A stretch of DNA of 64,000 nt from Verrucomicrobiota bacterium. GTDB lineage: Bacteria > Verrucomicrobiota > Verrucomicrobiia > CAIQCK01. The position numbers were made by a program, and so were the translations under genes. The notes beneath the pieces are model-generated. The model did not search any database, was not told the origin of the DNA, and saw nothing but the letters and a program-made list of their open reading frames with translations. Where the stretch lies: the NCBI GenBank assembly GCA_016235595.1, contig JACRJX010000048.1, forward strand, positions 248,001 to 312,000, read 5' to 3'. Every line of letters starts with the position of its first letter. The stretch's first letter is position 1. Positions 7,897-16,960 of the stretch are shown here, in pieces.

Positions 7897-9296
7897 GGCT
7901 GGATATTCGAGAACCACTCCTTGCCGATGATGCGGCCGAGCAGGAAGAACTTGCGTTCCGGATACCAGAGCACGGGCTGGCCGTTGCGGACGGTGAAGCT
8001 GGAATAGAGCGCGAGATCGAGCCGGCCTTTGGTGCCGGGCTTGCCGAGACTGACGCCGTCGTGGTCCATGAAGAACTTCGGTTCGTCGAACCAGACCGGC
8101 TGGTCGGCGCCTGCTTTGAAATACCCGGGCACGAGATAAATCGGGCGACGATGATAACCGGAGTCGGTGGGGCCATAGCCTTTATAGTGGCCGTCGTGGT
8201 TGTGGATGAAGAGTGCGTAGCGACCGCTGCCGGCGGTGTTGCCACCCACGTCATACATCGGGCAGGGCGAGAGCGGATGCAGCAACGGCTCGCCGCCGTC
8301 CTTGCGCAACAACCGGCGCGGCTGCGTCCACGTCTCACCGATGTCGCTGCTCACGCTCCAAAACGGGCTGCCCGACGCCGTGCGCATCGTGCAGAATAGC
8401 CGCCCGTCCGGCAGCTTCACAACCGTCGGTTCCTGGCAGGCACTTGCCTCCGGGTGGCCGGGGAAGGGCACGGAGAGCGCCTTTTCGTTCGACATGAACC
8501 AACTGATCTTCAGGTCCTGCGGCTCCGGGTTGTCGTCCACGTTCTCGAACCGCATGAACTCGACGCGCGAGTCGGCGGAGATCCACGACTTGGTCGGATT
8601 CTTGCGCACCGCGAAGCTGGTCCAGCGCGTAAAGCCGGCGAAATACTTCCCGTCCTTGCCGAGGCGCAGCGGTTTCTGCCAGCAAAGCATGTTCGGCGGC
8701 ATCGTCGGGTCGGGGTTGTCGTTGATGCTGCGCGCGATGGGAACGTTCTGCGGCTTCGACCATGTCGCGCCGTTGTCGTCGCTGCAAATACCGTGTAGCC
8801 AGCCGGTGTGATGCGGGAAATTGTCCACGCGGCCGATGTGCTGGCTGTAGAGCACGTAGATGCGGCCTTTCTTGCTCACGAGCGGATAGCCCCAACTTGC
8901 CATGTGGCCGTCGCCCGGCTTCTTTGGCCCCGCGATGATGCGCGGCTTTGACCACGTCTTGCCGCCGTCGTCGCTGCGCGCGAAGGCCTGGTGCTGGTCC
9001 GGCTGCGATTCCGCCGAACTCTGCGTCCACACTGCCATCAGCGAGCCGTCCGGCCCGTCGAAGACGAGGAAGTGCTCGTTGCCCGTGTCGTTCACGCCCG
9101 TATCGGTTACCTCCGGCACGAAGACGACAAAGTCGGGCTTGGTGATGCGCAGTTGCTTCGGGATGCGCGCCTTCAACTCGGCGGGCGAGGCAATGAAGTT
9201 CGGGTCGGGTTTGGCTGGCGCTTTCGTCTGGGCGCTGACCATTCCGGCCAGCGGAGCGAGCAGCAGGGCGGTGAGGAATGCGAGGGTGTGTTTCAT
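7893..9296 (-). CDS. Exported sialidase-like BNR/Asp-box protein
   Basis: The product is 467 residues. A signal peptide covers about 1-22 (MKHTLAFLTALLLAPLAGMVSA). Three Asp-box motifs are visible: SDDGGKTWSKP, SDDNGATWSKP and SSDIGETWTQP. These mark the six-bladed sialidase/neuraminidase propeller. Family members cleave terminal sialic acids or are related exo-acting glycosidases, and many Verrucomicrobia copies have unknown substrates. The catalytic Arg triad and Tyr/Glu pair could not be assigned with confidence. An in-frame start upstream (9338) would add 14 residues ahead of the signal and is less likely. It lies downstream of the glycosidase-like gene 47 bp away, probably in one transcript. 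Confidence 0.75.
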   Translation of the reverse strand: MKHTLAFLTALLLAPLAGMVSAQTKAPAKPDPNFIASPAELKARIPKQLRITKPDFVVFVPEVTDTGVNDTGNEHFLVFDGPDGSLMAVWTQSSAESQPDQHQAFARSDDGGKTWSKPRIIAGPKKPGDGHMASWGYPLVSKKGRIYVLYSQHIGRVDNFPHHTGWLHGICSDDNGATWSKPQNVPIARSINDNPDPTMPPNMLCWQKPLRLGKDGKYFAGFTRWTSFAVRKNPTKSWISADSRVEFMRFENVDDNPEPQDLKISWFMSNEKALSVPFPGHPEASACQEPTVVKLPDGRLFCTMRTASGSPFWSVSSDIGETWTQPRRLLRKDGGEPLLHPLSPCPMYDVGGNTAGSGRYALFIHNHDGHYKGYGPTDSGYHRRPIYLVPGYFKAGADQPVWFDEPKFFMDHDGVSLGKPGTKGRLDLALYSSFTVRNGQPVLWYPERKFFLLGRIIGKEWFSNIQP

Positions 9297-9343
9297 AGGA
9301 TTGTTGCTGACGAGCGTTTCAAAGAAGGACGATTCCATGTCCG

Positions 9344-10945
9344 TCAATTGGCGCGGTTCATATAGAGGGCCAGTTCGGCGGCGGTGAAGTTGCAGGGTTG
9401 GCGAGTGTTGTCCGTTTTTTTCACCGTCACGGCGTTGATGCCGAACTTCAGGGCGGAGAGAGGAACAGAGAAGTATTTCAGGTTCTCGGGTTTGGGGGAG
9501 GCCTTGTTGACGCTCACCGGGGGGAAGAGTTCCACGGCGTCGGGAGTGTGCGCGTCGAGCTTGGTTCCATTGAGCCAGGCCTCGACATGAACGCCCTTGC
9601 AGGATGCCTTGGTTTCGAAACGGAGGATGGCGTTCTTGCAGCGGCCGGGGAGCTCGTCGGCGATGAACATTTCGAAGGACTTTTCGTTGCGCGCGGGGAA
9701 GACCCTGCCGAACATCGTGGCGGGGGTTGCATAGCAGGTGTAGAGCTTGTCGGAGCACTTCAGAGTGTCGAAGTCTTTGAAATGGGTGAGGAGATCCGAG
9801 ATCAGTTTCTTCAGCTCGGGGCGGGGGACGCAGTAGGTGTTGAAGAAGCTGACGCCGTCGGCGCCGCGTTCGAGGAAGCTGAGGGTGGCGGCGCGGTAGG
9901 TCTCGGGGGTGACGTAGCGGCGGTCGTTGGAATCGTGGCCGGTGCCGGCGATTTGGACGTGGAGGTAATTCAGCTCACCGAAGATTTTGGCGTTCTTCCG
10001 CCGGGCGACGAAGCCCTCGATGCCGACGTCGGCGGTTTGAACGTAGCTGGAGGAGACGGTGATGCAGTCGAGATGGCCGGCAGCGTCCCAAGCCAGGACA
10101 TCGAGGCCGACGTCGTAGTTGGCCCGGACCGTGGGCAAGACCCTGGCGCCGAGCTGAAGGCGACGGCCGCGCGACTGACCGACCTTGTCCAGCATCTCAC
10201 GGATGCGCTTGACGTGAGCGGTCATGATGGCCCTGCCGGCGTCCAGTTCGTTGTCGTGGAAGAAACGGGGGGCGCGCTGGAAGTCGAGCTCGACGCCGTC
10301 GACGTCGTAGTTCTTGCAGATTTCCTCAAGAACGGCAAAATAGAAATCCCGCACCTGGGGGACGCTGTAGTTGAAGACACTCATGGAGCCCAGGACGTGG
10401 AGTGTTCCGGAGTCCTTGCCGAGGCGGTATTCGGGGTGGTCGCGCCAGAAGTTATTATGGGTGGGGAACTGTTCCTTGTGAACGTAGTGGTTGTCGTTCA
10501 TCCGGAAGCTCACGATGAAACGCTTCTTCTGCTTGCGGGCGAGCTTCAGGGCGTCCTTCAAGGGGTCGCCGCCGGCGGCGAGGTTGTCCACCATCTTTTT
10601 CCAACCGGAGTATAGCTGCAGATCCCGTGGGTGCTTGTCTGGCTCTTTCCAGGTGAGATCCACCTGCGAAGGATAGTTGTAGAACCGCCAGCCCATGGGG
10701 CAGCAGACGATGGTGTCGACCTGGGTGTTTTCAATGGGATCAAACTGGGCGGCGAGGGATTTGGCGGAGGCAATCCCGAGCAGCTCGGTGAAATACCGGC
10801 ACTCCATGTTGGCGACTTTGGATGGGGTGAGGGTGGGGGCGGTTTTGGGGGAGAAACCGTCAGCGAACAGATGGGAAGCGCTGAAGGTGAGACAGAGAAA
10901 CGCGATGGAGAATGATTTTCTCAGATCATGTTCGACGGAGTTCAT
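9344..10945 (-). CDS. Exported TIM-barrel glycosidase-like protein
   Basis: The product is 533 residues with an N-terminal signal (about 10-28). The central part resembles the barrel of putative bacterial glycoside hydrolases of the GH10-like type. It contains a strand motif DVDGVELDFQRAP (about residue 215), in which Glu/Asp could be catalytic, followed by ARVLPTVRANYDVGLDVLAW. The C-terminal ~120 residues look like a beta-sandwich. Codon choice differs by eye from neighbours, with many C-ending Ala, Pro and Thr codons (GCC, CCC, ACC) where adjacent genes favour GCG and CCG. This may mean a foreign origin. It is divergent from the GntR gene, with a 16-bp palindrome between them. Confidence 0.6.
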   Translation of the reverse strand: MNSVEHDLRKSFSIAFLCLTFSASHLFADGFSPKTAPTLTPSKVANMECRYFTELLGIASAKSLAAQFDPIENTQVDTIVCCPMGWRFYNYPSQVDLTWKEPDKHPRDLQLYSGWKKMVDNLAAGGDPLKDALKLARKQKKRFIVSFRMNDNHYVHKEQFPTHNNFWRDHPEYRLGKDSGTLHVLGSMSVFNYSVPQVRDFYFAVLEEICKNYDVDGVELDFQRAPRFFHDNELDAGRAIMTAHVKRIREMLDKVGQSRGRRLQLGARVLPTVRANYDVGLDVLAWDAAGHLDCITVSSSYVQTADVGIEGFVARRKNAKIFGELNYLHVQIAGTGHDSNDRRYVTPETYRAATLSFLERGADGVSFFNTYCVPRPELKKLISDLLTHFKDFDTLKCSDKLYTCYATPATMFGRVFPARNEKSFEMFIADELPGRCKNAILRFETKASCKGVHVEAWLNGTKLDAHTPDAVELFPPVSVNKASPKPENLKYFSVPLSALKFGINAVTVKKTDNTRQPCNFTAAELALYMNRAN

Positions 10946-10964
10946 GTTTGGGATGACTGCATAT

Positions 10965-10980
10965 AACTGATATATCAGTT
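10965..10980. promoter_or_regulatory. Perfect 16-bp palindrome, probable GntR operator
   Basis: AACTGATATATCAGTT is a perfect palindrome with no loop. It lies 20 bp before the glycosidase-like start (leftward) and 32 bp before the GntR start (rightward). Short AT-rich palindromes of this size are the usual operators of GntR/FCD regulators, and the placement fits autoregulation plus control of the divergent gene. Confidence 0.65.
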
Positions 10981-11011
10981 TGGCATTGACTTATGCCCGT
11001 AGATTTCTAGC

Positions 11012-11800
11012 ATGTCAACGATGATTTCCAAATCCGGCAAGTCCACCCGCAACACGCGGCTGCGTTCGGCCATAGGCAGCCTCACCGCGCAGGCTTACGA
11101 GCGCATCCGCTCCGCCATCCTTCGCGGAGAGCTGCCCCTGGGCGCGCCGATCTCCGGCCGCCAGCTCGCCGGCCAACTCGATATGAGCCTGTTGCCCGTC
11201 GCCCACGCGTTGAAACAACTCGAGAACGATGGACTTGTTGAAAGCCGGCCGCGTTCGGGCACGATGGTGCGAATGCCGACCCGCCAGGACATCCGCGGCC
11301 ATTACGTCGTGCGCGAGGCGCTGGAGACGCAGGCGGCGCGACTGTTTGCGGAGAAGGCGACGACTGCCGAGCGCGGGGAAGTACAGGCGATGGCCGCGGA
11401 GTTGGATGCACTCAACGCGGACCTCAAACGCGACCCACAGGCGGCGTCCGAGGCGCATCTGGCGTTGCACCGCCGCATCGCGGAGTGCGCGGGTTGTCCG
11501 GAACTGTTGCGCGCCATCGAGAAGAGCCACATCCTCGTCCTGAACTGGCTCTACAACAGCGCCGCCGGTTTCCATCCATCGCCCAAGCGATGGCACCGCG
11601 ACCTGGCGGCGGCGCTGGCCGGCGGCGACCCCGCTGCCGCCGACCGCAAGATGCGCGAACACGTCCGCTTCGGCATGGAGGCCGTTTTGCGCCGGCTTGC
11701 GGCCAGCAACAAGCTCGCGGATGCCGCGCTCCGGGTTTTTACACGCCAGCCGCGTGATCGTCGCCGGCTTTCGAGCCAGCCGGCAAAGCAAACGCATTGA
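11012..11800 (+). CDS. GntR-family (FadR/FCD type) transcriptional regulator
   Basis: The product is 262 residues. The winged helix-turn-helix spans about 22-88 (LTAQAYERIRSAILRGELPL, then RQLAGQLDMSLLPVAHALKQ, LENDGLVESRPRSGTMV). The helical FCD ligand domain follows (HYVVREALETQAARLFAE to about residue 232), with His residues in HLALHRRIAE and at the later MREH that could bind a metal and a small acid. FCD regulators usually sense sugar acids or other carboxylates, which fits the flanking sialidase-like and glycosidase-like genes. The start could also be the second Met at 11021. The next gene begins 14 bases after the stop, so regulator and sialidase-LamG gene form an operon. Confidence 0.85.
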   Translation: MSTMISKSGKSTRNTRLRSAIGSLTAQAYERIRSAILRGELPLGAPISGRQLAGQLDMSLLPVAHALKQLENDGLVESRPRSGTMVRMPTRQDIRGHYVVREALETQAARLFAEKATTAERGEVQAMAAELDALNADLKRDPQAASEAHLALHRRIAECAGCPELLRAIEKSHILVLNWLYNSAAGFHPSPKRWHRDLAAALAGGDPAAADRKMREHVRFGMEAVLRRLAASNKLADAALRVFTRQPRDRRRLSSQPAKQTH

Positions 11801-11813
11801 AGGGCACTGCAAT

Positions 11814-13712
11814 ATGAAGATACAACTCACACCCATACTTATCAGCACGCTTGTGGTTGCGGCAGCCGCTGTCATCGGCGCGGAGCCGGCCGGGAAAAGC
11901 GCGCCGTCCAATGCCATTCCCGATCCGCGCCACATCAGCAACGGATGGAACATTCCCAGCGAGGGCTATGCCGACCAACCTTACATCGTAAAAACCGACG
12001 ACGGCGCGTGGTTGTGCGTCATGACCACGGGGGTGGGCGTCGAGGGCGCGGGCGGTCAGCACGTCGTCTCGATGCGCAGCACCGACCAGGGCCGCACATG
12101 GGAGAAGATCGTGTCCATCGAGCCGGCTGACGGGCCGGAGGCGAGCTATGCCGTCTTGTTGAAGGTGCCTTACGGCCGCGTCTACGCTTTCTACAATCAT
12201 AACACCGACAGGGTCCGCGAGGTGAAACGCGAGGACAAGGGTGTCTACAAGCGCGTGGACTCGCTGGGCCACTACGTCTTTAAATACAGCGATGACCACG
12301 GCCGTTCTTGGTCGGCCAAGCGGTACGACGTGCCGCTGCGCGAGTTCGAGTGCGATCGCAACAACGTCTATGGCGGCAAGCTGCGCTTTTTCTGGAACGT
12401 CGGCCGTCCACTCATCCTCGGCGACGCCGCAGTCATGGTGATGCACAAGGTCGGCGCGATGGGCCAGGGTTTCTTCGCGCAGTCAGAGGGCGCGTTTTTC
12501 AAGAGCAAGAACATCCTCACCGAGCGTGACCCGGAGAAGATCGCGTTCGAGACACTGCCCGATGGCGACATCGGCTTGCGCACACCGCCCGGCGGCGGTC
12601 GTGTCGCAGAGGAACAGAGCATCGTCAAGCTCAGCGACGGTGCGCTCTACTGCGTCTATCGCACTGTGGATGGCTGGCCCACCAGCGCCTACAGCCGTGA
12701 TGGCGGCCACACATGGACCCAGCCCGCCTACAAGACTTACACACCCGGCGGCAGGCGCGTGAAACATCCGCGCGCGGCGAACTTCGCATGGAATTGCTCG
12801 AACGGGAAGTTCCTCTACTGGTTCCACAACCACGGCGGGCCGTCCATTGGCAAAATGGCGGCGGATTTCAGCGGACGCACCGGCAGTCCTTACGACGACC
12901 GCAACCCAGCGTGGCTCATGGCCGGCGTTGAGCGCGATACACCGCAAGGCAAGGTCATCTACTGGTCGCAGCCGGAGATCCTGCTCTACGACGACGACCC
13001 GTATATCCGTATGAGCTATCCCGACCTCGTCGAGGACGGCGGCAAGTTCTACGTCACCGAGACGCAGAAGAATGTCGGCCGCGTCCACGAAATCCCGGCG
13101 GTGCTGGTCAACGGTCTGTTCAACCAATTCGCCAACAAGAGCATCGCGACCAACAGCCTGTCACTCAACCTGCCGGCGGACAAACCGATGCCGAAGGAAA
13201 CGCCGATGCCCAAGCTGCCGGTGTTGAACCTCCGCGACACCAAACGCGCCGACCACGGTGGCAAGGACGCGCGCGCTGGCTTCAGTCTCGACCTCTGGCT
13301 CCAACTCGACTCGCTCAAGCCCGGCCAAGCCATCCTCGACAGCCGCGACGAATCCGGCAAAGGCGTCCTTGTCTCGACCACCGACGCCGGCACGATCCAG
13401 ATCACGCTCAATGACGGCCGCACCGAATCGTCCTGGGACTGCGACAAAGGAGTGGTCAAACCCGGCAAGCCGCAACACGTCGCCATCACTGTGGATGGCG
13501 GCCCCAAGATCATCACCTTCGTCGTCAACGGCATCCTCTGCGATGGCGGCAACGAGCGCCAGTTTGGCTGGGGCCGTTTCAGCCCGAACCTCCGCACACC
13601 CGCCGGCGCCGCAACGCTGAAGATTGCTCCCGCCGTTCACTCGCTGCGCATTTACAACCGCGCCCTGCGCACCAGCGAAGCGGTTGGCAACTGGCGAGCA
13701 GGCAAAAAATAA
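11814..13712 (+). CDS. Exported sialidase-like protein with C-terminal LamG-like domain
   Basis: The product is 632 residues with a signal peptide (1-23). The N-terminal ~420 residues form a sialidase-type propeller with Asp-box motifs (STDQGRTWEK, SDDHGRSWSA, SRDGGHTWTQ). From about 470 to the end there is a concanavalin-like LamG_3-type jelly roll (GFSLDLWLQLDSLKPGQAIL, then HSLRIYNRALRTSEAVGNW), which usually binds carbohydrate. The start at 11814 gives a normal signal peptide. Cotranscription with the GntR regulator suggests induction by a breakdown product of its own substrate. Exact substrate unknown; sialic acid specificity is not proven by the fold. Confidence 0.8.
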   Translation: MKIQLTPILISTLVVAAAAVIGAEPAGKSAPSNAIPDPRHISNGWNIPSEGYADQPYIVKTDDGAWLCVMTTGVGVEGAGGQHVVSMRSTDQGRTWEKIVSIEPADGPEASYAVLLKVPYGRVYAFYNHNTDRVREVKREDKGVYKRVDSLGHYVFKYSDDHGRSWSAKRYDVPLREFECDRNNVYGGKLRFFWNVGRPLILGDAAVMVMHKVGAMGQGFFAQSEGAFFKSKNILTERDPEKIAFETLPDGDIGLRTPPGGGRVAEEQSIVKLSDGALYCVYRTVDGWPTSAYSRDGGHTWTQPAYKTYTPGGRRVKHPRAANFAWNCSNGKFLYWFHNHGGPSIGKMAADFSGRTGSPYDDRNPAWLMAGVERDTPQGKVIYWSQPEILLYDDDPYIRMSYPDLVEDGGKFYVTETQKNVGRVHEIPAVLVNGLFNQFANKSIATNSLSLNLPADKPMPKETPMPKLPVLNLRDTKRADHGGKDARAGFSLDLWLQLDSLKPGQAILDSRDESGKGVLVSTTDAGTIQITLNDGRTESSWDCDKGVVKPGKPQHVAITVDGGPKIITFVVNGILCDGGNERQFGWGRFSPNLRTPAGAATLKIAPAVHSLRIYNRALRTSEAVGNWRAGKK

Positions 13713-13826
13713 CAGGCAAGCGCCTCTATTGTCTCAGGACGGCCGCGTGCGCCTTCTTCTTGTCCGCTGGCTACGATGCGCAACGATCAAAAAGATGGTG
13801 GGTTGATGTTCTCCGTGCCGATGCTC

Positions 13827-14660
13827 CTACGAGACAACCGCTGCTACGGCGACGGGATGCGGTGGTGGGGCGTGCGTTGCGGCAATGTGTAACGTTGGGT
13901 TGGGCGTGTGTTGCGAGGTGGTGTGAACGGAGACGTGGCGCACGCCGGCTTTGTGCAGGGCGGACGTCACGGCGTGATGCGCCAGCTCCGGACGGTTGCA
14001 CTCGCGGCTGAGATGGCCGAGGAAGACGTGCCGCAGCCCGTCGTGCGCGACCTGCACGGCGGCTTCGGCGGCGGCTTCGTTGGAAAGATGGCCGAAGCGC
14101 GAGAGGATGCGCTGCTTCAACGACCACGGACGGTTGGCGTCCTGCAACATGCGTGGGTCGTGGTTGGTTTCCAGCATGAGGACATTGGCGGGTTTGACGC
14201 GCTCGATCACCAGCCGGGTGCAGTGGCCCAGGTCGGTCAGAACGCCGATGTTGCCGGATTCGTGCCGCAGCAGGAAGCCGACTGGGTCATGCGCGTCGTG
14301 CGGCACGGTGAAACTCTCCACCAACACGTCGCCGATCTCGAACGCGTGGCCTGTCTGGAAGACGCGCCATTGTTTAAGTTCCGGCGACTCTTCCTGCACA
14401 GCCTCGGCGGTCAGGCGGTTGGCATAGACGGGAATCTCGTAACGCCTGCAAAGCACCGGCAGGCCCTGCGTGTGATCGTGGTGCTCATGCGTCAGCAGAA
14501 CCGCGTTCACGTCCTCGATCTTGCGCCCGATGCTGGCGAGCCGCATCGCGATCTGCCGGCCGCTGAAGCCGGCGTCAATGAGCAGCCGCAACCGCGACGT
14601 TTCGACGAACGCGCAATTGCCGGACGAGCCGCTGCCGAGGATGGTGATCGTTGCTGCCAC
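13827..14660 (-). CDS. YycJ/WalJ-type metallo-beta-lactamase-fold hydrolase
   Basis: The product is 277 residues from a GTG start. The metal site motif is plain: T-H58-E-H60-H-D62-H63, with further ligands at NHDP and in FLGHLSRECN. The opening (ATITILGSGSSGNCAFVETS) is characteristic of the YycJ/WalJ 5'-exonuclease-like subgroup, which in Gram-positives helps couple cell division with DNA replication or repair. The C-terminal ~25 residues are a His/Pro/Ala-rich tail and may not be structured. It stands alone between the sialidase-LamG gene and the GYF_2 genes. Confidence 0.8.
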   Translation of the reverse strand: MAATITILGSGSSGNCAFVETSRLRLLIDAGFSGRQIAMRLASIGRKIEDVNAVLLTHEHHDHTQGLPVLCRRYEIPVYANRLTAEAVQEESPELKQWRVFQTGHAFEIGDVLVESFTVPHDAHDPVGFLLRHESGNIGVLTDLGHCTRLVIERVKPANVLMLETNHDPRMLQDANRPWSLKQRILSRFGHLSNEAAAEAAVQVAHDGLRHVFLGHLSRECNRPELAHHAVTSALHKAGVRHVSVHTTSQHTPNPTLHIAATHAPPPHPVAVAAVVS

Positions 14661-14807
14661 GGCCGCTGAGCGTAGCCAGCAATCGTGATAGTCACAAGAA
14701 GGAAAGTTGAAGCGGAAAGAAAGCGAGGTTCAAAGCAGAAGCAGCACCCGCGGAAGATCGCAAAGGCTCTGCGTTTCAGATGAACGACGTTGCCGGCCTT
14801 GCCGCCG

Positions 14808-15332
14808 TCACTTCGGCTGCAACGCCTGCAACTGTTTCATATACCCGTCGAGCAGTTGTTGTTGTGCCGCGGGATCAAGGTTAGAGAGAAGCCACCACCA
14901 GATGATGCCCAACACGCCCAGTGCCAACCCGGCGAAGCCCAGGATGATTCCGCTGACCGCCAACACCCGGCCGCGCTCGTGCCGTTTGCGAATTTGAGAG
15001 AGCGAGATAAAGCCGCAGAGGATCGCCGGTATCGCCGGGAGGCAGCAGCACAGGCCGAACTGTGCCAGCACGAAACTCCAGATCGCCTGCGCGTTCACCG
15101 GCGGGCCGACGATGGGTGGCGCGCTCGCTTCGAGCCACGCCGCGAACGCCGCATCCAGTTCGCGCCGCTGGCCCGCTGTTTGCCACCGATTGTCCGCCGA
15201 CGACCAGACTGCCGTTGTTTTCGTCACGCGTGCCTCGCGCGTCCATCGCTCCAACGTAACGAAGTCCACGGGTCCGTATTCCCGTTCGTCACTGCCGCGG
15301 ATGCGGTAGGAAATGGAGGGCGGTTCGTTCAT
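14808..15332 (-). CDS. GYF_2 plus DUF4190-type membrane protein, paralogue 3
   Basis: The product is 174 residues. Residues 5-55 (ISYRIRGSDEREYGPVDF, then WTREARVTKTTAVW) are a GYF_2 domain, a small cytoplasmic peptide-binding fold frequent in Planctomycetes and Verrucomicrobia. Two transmembrane segments follow (about 80-105 and 122-147), separated by SLSQIRKRHERGR, the DUF4190 signature. The start is the ATG at 15332, which overlaps the upstream paralogue's stop by four bases. The role is unknown; the layout suggests an envelope adaptor. Confidence 0.75.
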   Translation of the reverse strand: MNEPPSISYRIRGSDEREYGPVDFVTLERWTREARVTKTTAVWSSADNRWQTAGQRRELDAAFAAWLEASAPPIVGPPVNAQAIWSFVLAQFGLCCCLPAIPAILCGFISLSQIRKRHERGRVLAVSGIILGFAGLALGVLGIIWWWLLSNLDPAAQQQLLDGYMKQLQALQPK

Positions 15333-15820
15333 GTGCCGAAGTTTTCCAGGCGGAACCTGAAGACGGCCCACAACAATCCCAACAACGCGCCCAGCAGGAT
15401 GGAGAAGATGCCGATGGCGATGCCGGCGATGGCCAGTCCTCGACCGCTCTCGTGGCGTTGCTTGATCTGCGACAACGAGATGATGCCGAGGATGATCGCG
15501 ACGAAAGAGGAACAGCCGCAGCAACTCAATCCGACGACTGCCAGCGAGATGCTCCACACCGCGAGCACATTTGTGTGCGGCACCGGAGGAGGCATCACCG
15601 GACTCACAGCAGGCGGCTCAGCGGCGATTCCAAGGGCTTCGGCCAGTTCAGGGATTTGCGCGGCAGGTTGCCAGTTGCCGGTTCGCGAGTCCCACACTTT
15701 TGTCGAGATGGAAACACGGTGCTGCCGCACCCACTCTTGAAGCGTCGCGAGGTCCACCGGCCCGTATTCCTGGCCGTCGCCGCCGATGATGCGGAAAGAA
15801 GCTGGTATTGTGTCACTCAT
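15329..15820 (-). CDS. GYF_2 plus DUF4190-type membrane protein, paralogue 2
   Basis: The product is 163 residues. The GYF_2 domain occupies about 6-55 (FRIIGGDGQEYGPVDLATLQ, ending KVWDSRTGNWQPA). A Pro-rich linker (PPAVSPVMPPPVP) leads to two transmembrane segments flanking SLSQIKQRHESGRG, the same signature as in paralogue 3. Its GYF half is very close to that of paralogue 1 (WDSRTGNWQPAAQI is identical in both). Its membrane half matches paralogue 3, as if the three arose by duplication and domain exchange. Confidence 0.75.
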   Translation of the reverse strand: MSDTIPASFRIIGGDGQEYGPVDLATLQEWVRQHRVSISTKVWDSRTGNWQPAAQIPELAEALGIAAEPPAVSPVMPPPVPHTNVLAVWSISLAVVGLSCCGCSSFVAIILGIISLSQIKQRHESGRGLAIAGIAIGIFSILLGALLGLLWAVFRFRLENFGT

Positions 15821-15850
15821 TGTCAGTGGGTTGGTTTGGTGTGGGGCGCG

Positions 15851-16828
15851 TCAGGCTGGCCGATTGAAGATGTTCTCATAGGCAACGACGAACATGCAGG
15901 CACACAGGGGCAGGGTGAAAACGATTCCGACGATACAGGCAAGAAGGCCGAGCAAATTTAACAACATCACTATAAGACTATAGACGAAGATGGCGAACCA
16001 ATGTCTGGCCACGACGCGGCGGCTGGTTTCCAACGCCAGCCAGAACTGCATCCGCCGGTCTGCGACCAGTGGCATCGCGAACGTATAGCAGATGCTGAGA
16101 TAGAAGACCGGCGCCAGCACCAGCAACGCGCCGAGCGCAATCAGCATGACGCCGAGCACCTGGTTCGAATGCATTGTAATCGCGCCCAAAGCGACAACGA
16201 CCCCTCCCGGCAGGGCGGCGGCGACTATCAGCAATCCCATGATGAGGTTCACGAGGATGGCTTGGGTGAAGAACATATTGAAGCCGCCGAAAACATCGCC
16301 CAATCCCACGGGCTGGCCGCGCCGCCGTTGCAGCAACACATACCACATCCCGCCGATCAGCACTGGCTGGACGACGACGTTAAAGGCCAGTTGCACCACA
16401 TGACCAAGGCACGGAATCATCCCGATCGCACTGGCACCGAAGGCGAGGGCGAAAACGATCCAACATGTGCCGAGCGTGAAACCCATGTTGGCCTTGAAGA
16501 AATCCCATCCTTGTCCGATCCAGTCGCCGAAGGCAACCGTGTAGTCGCGCTGAAGAACCTCGGTCGCCAGTTCCAAGCCCGGCGCCGGGGCGGCGGAGGC
16601 GACACTGGGCGCGGTGGCTGGCGCGGGCGCGGGAGCGCTGAAGACGGCAGCCAGTTCCGCGATCTGCGCGGCGGGTTGCCAGTTGCCGGTGCGCGAGTCC
16701 CACACTTGTGTCTGGCCGGCGACACGACCTTCGCGCGCCCACTGCTGAATCGTGGCCAGGTCAATGGGGCCGTATTCCTTGCCGTCACCGCCAACGATCT
16801 TGAATGCAGGTGATGCTGGCGTGCTCAT
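15851..16828 (-). CDS. GYF_2-containing polytopic membrane protein, paralogue 1
   Basis: The product is 325 residues. The GYF_2 domain is at about 8-58 (FKIVGGDGKEYGPIDLATIQ). An Ala/Pro linker (about 62-85) leads to a membrane domain with about five or six hydrophobic segments from residue 110 on. This domain resembles integral membrane proteins of the DUF975 type, with no recognised transporter motif. It is the first gene of the three-gene GYF_2 operon and diverges from the his/trp leader. The pair of shared GYF domains suggests that the three products bind a common proline-rich partner. Confidence 0.7.
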   Translation of the reverse strand: MSTPASPAFKIVGGDGKEYGPIDLATIQQWAREGRVAGQTQVWDSRTGNWQPAAQIAELAAVFSAPAPAPATAPSVASAAPAPGLELATEVLQRDYTVAFGDWIGQGWDFFKANMGFTLGTCWIVFALAFGASAIGMIPCLGHVVQLAFNVVVQPVLIGGMWYVLLQRRRGQPVGLGDVFGGFNMFFTQAILVNLIMGLLIVAAALPGGVVVALGAITMHSNQVLGVMLIALGALLVLAPVFYLSICYTFAMPLVADRRMQFWLALETSRRVVARHWFAIFVYSLIVMLLNLLGLLACIVGIVFTLPLCACMFVVAYENIFNRPA

Positions 16829-16923
16829 GTGGGGCTCCTTGGTTGATTGATTGCCGACTGTCTCCGTCCACGTGGAACCTTTTTACCAGAAAACCTCCAC
16901 CGCGTCGAGGAACGAAAAACCGC

Positions 16924-16951
16924 TTGCGTTCGCTAGGCGTGCGGCTAGACT
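16924..16951 (+). promoter_or_regulatory. Candidate promoter of the his/trp operon
   Basis: TTGCGT (16924-16929), a 16-bp spacer and TAGACT (16946-16951) precede the leader peptide. The same 16-bp spacing and TAGACT/TAGTCT-like -10 recur before ppdK and the sigma gene. Transcription would start near 16958, almost at the leader ATG. Confidence 0.45.
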
Positions 16952-16960
16952 GCGGGCGCA

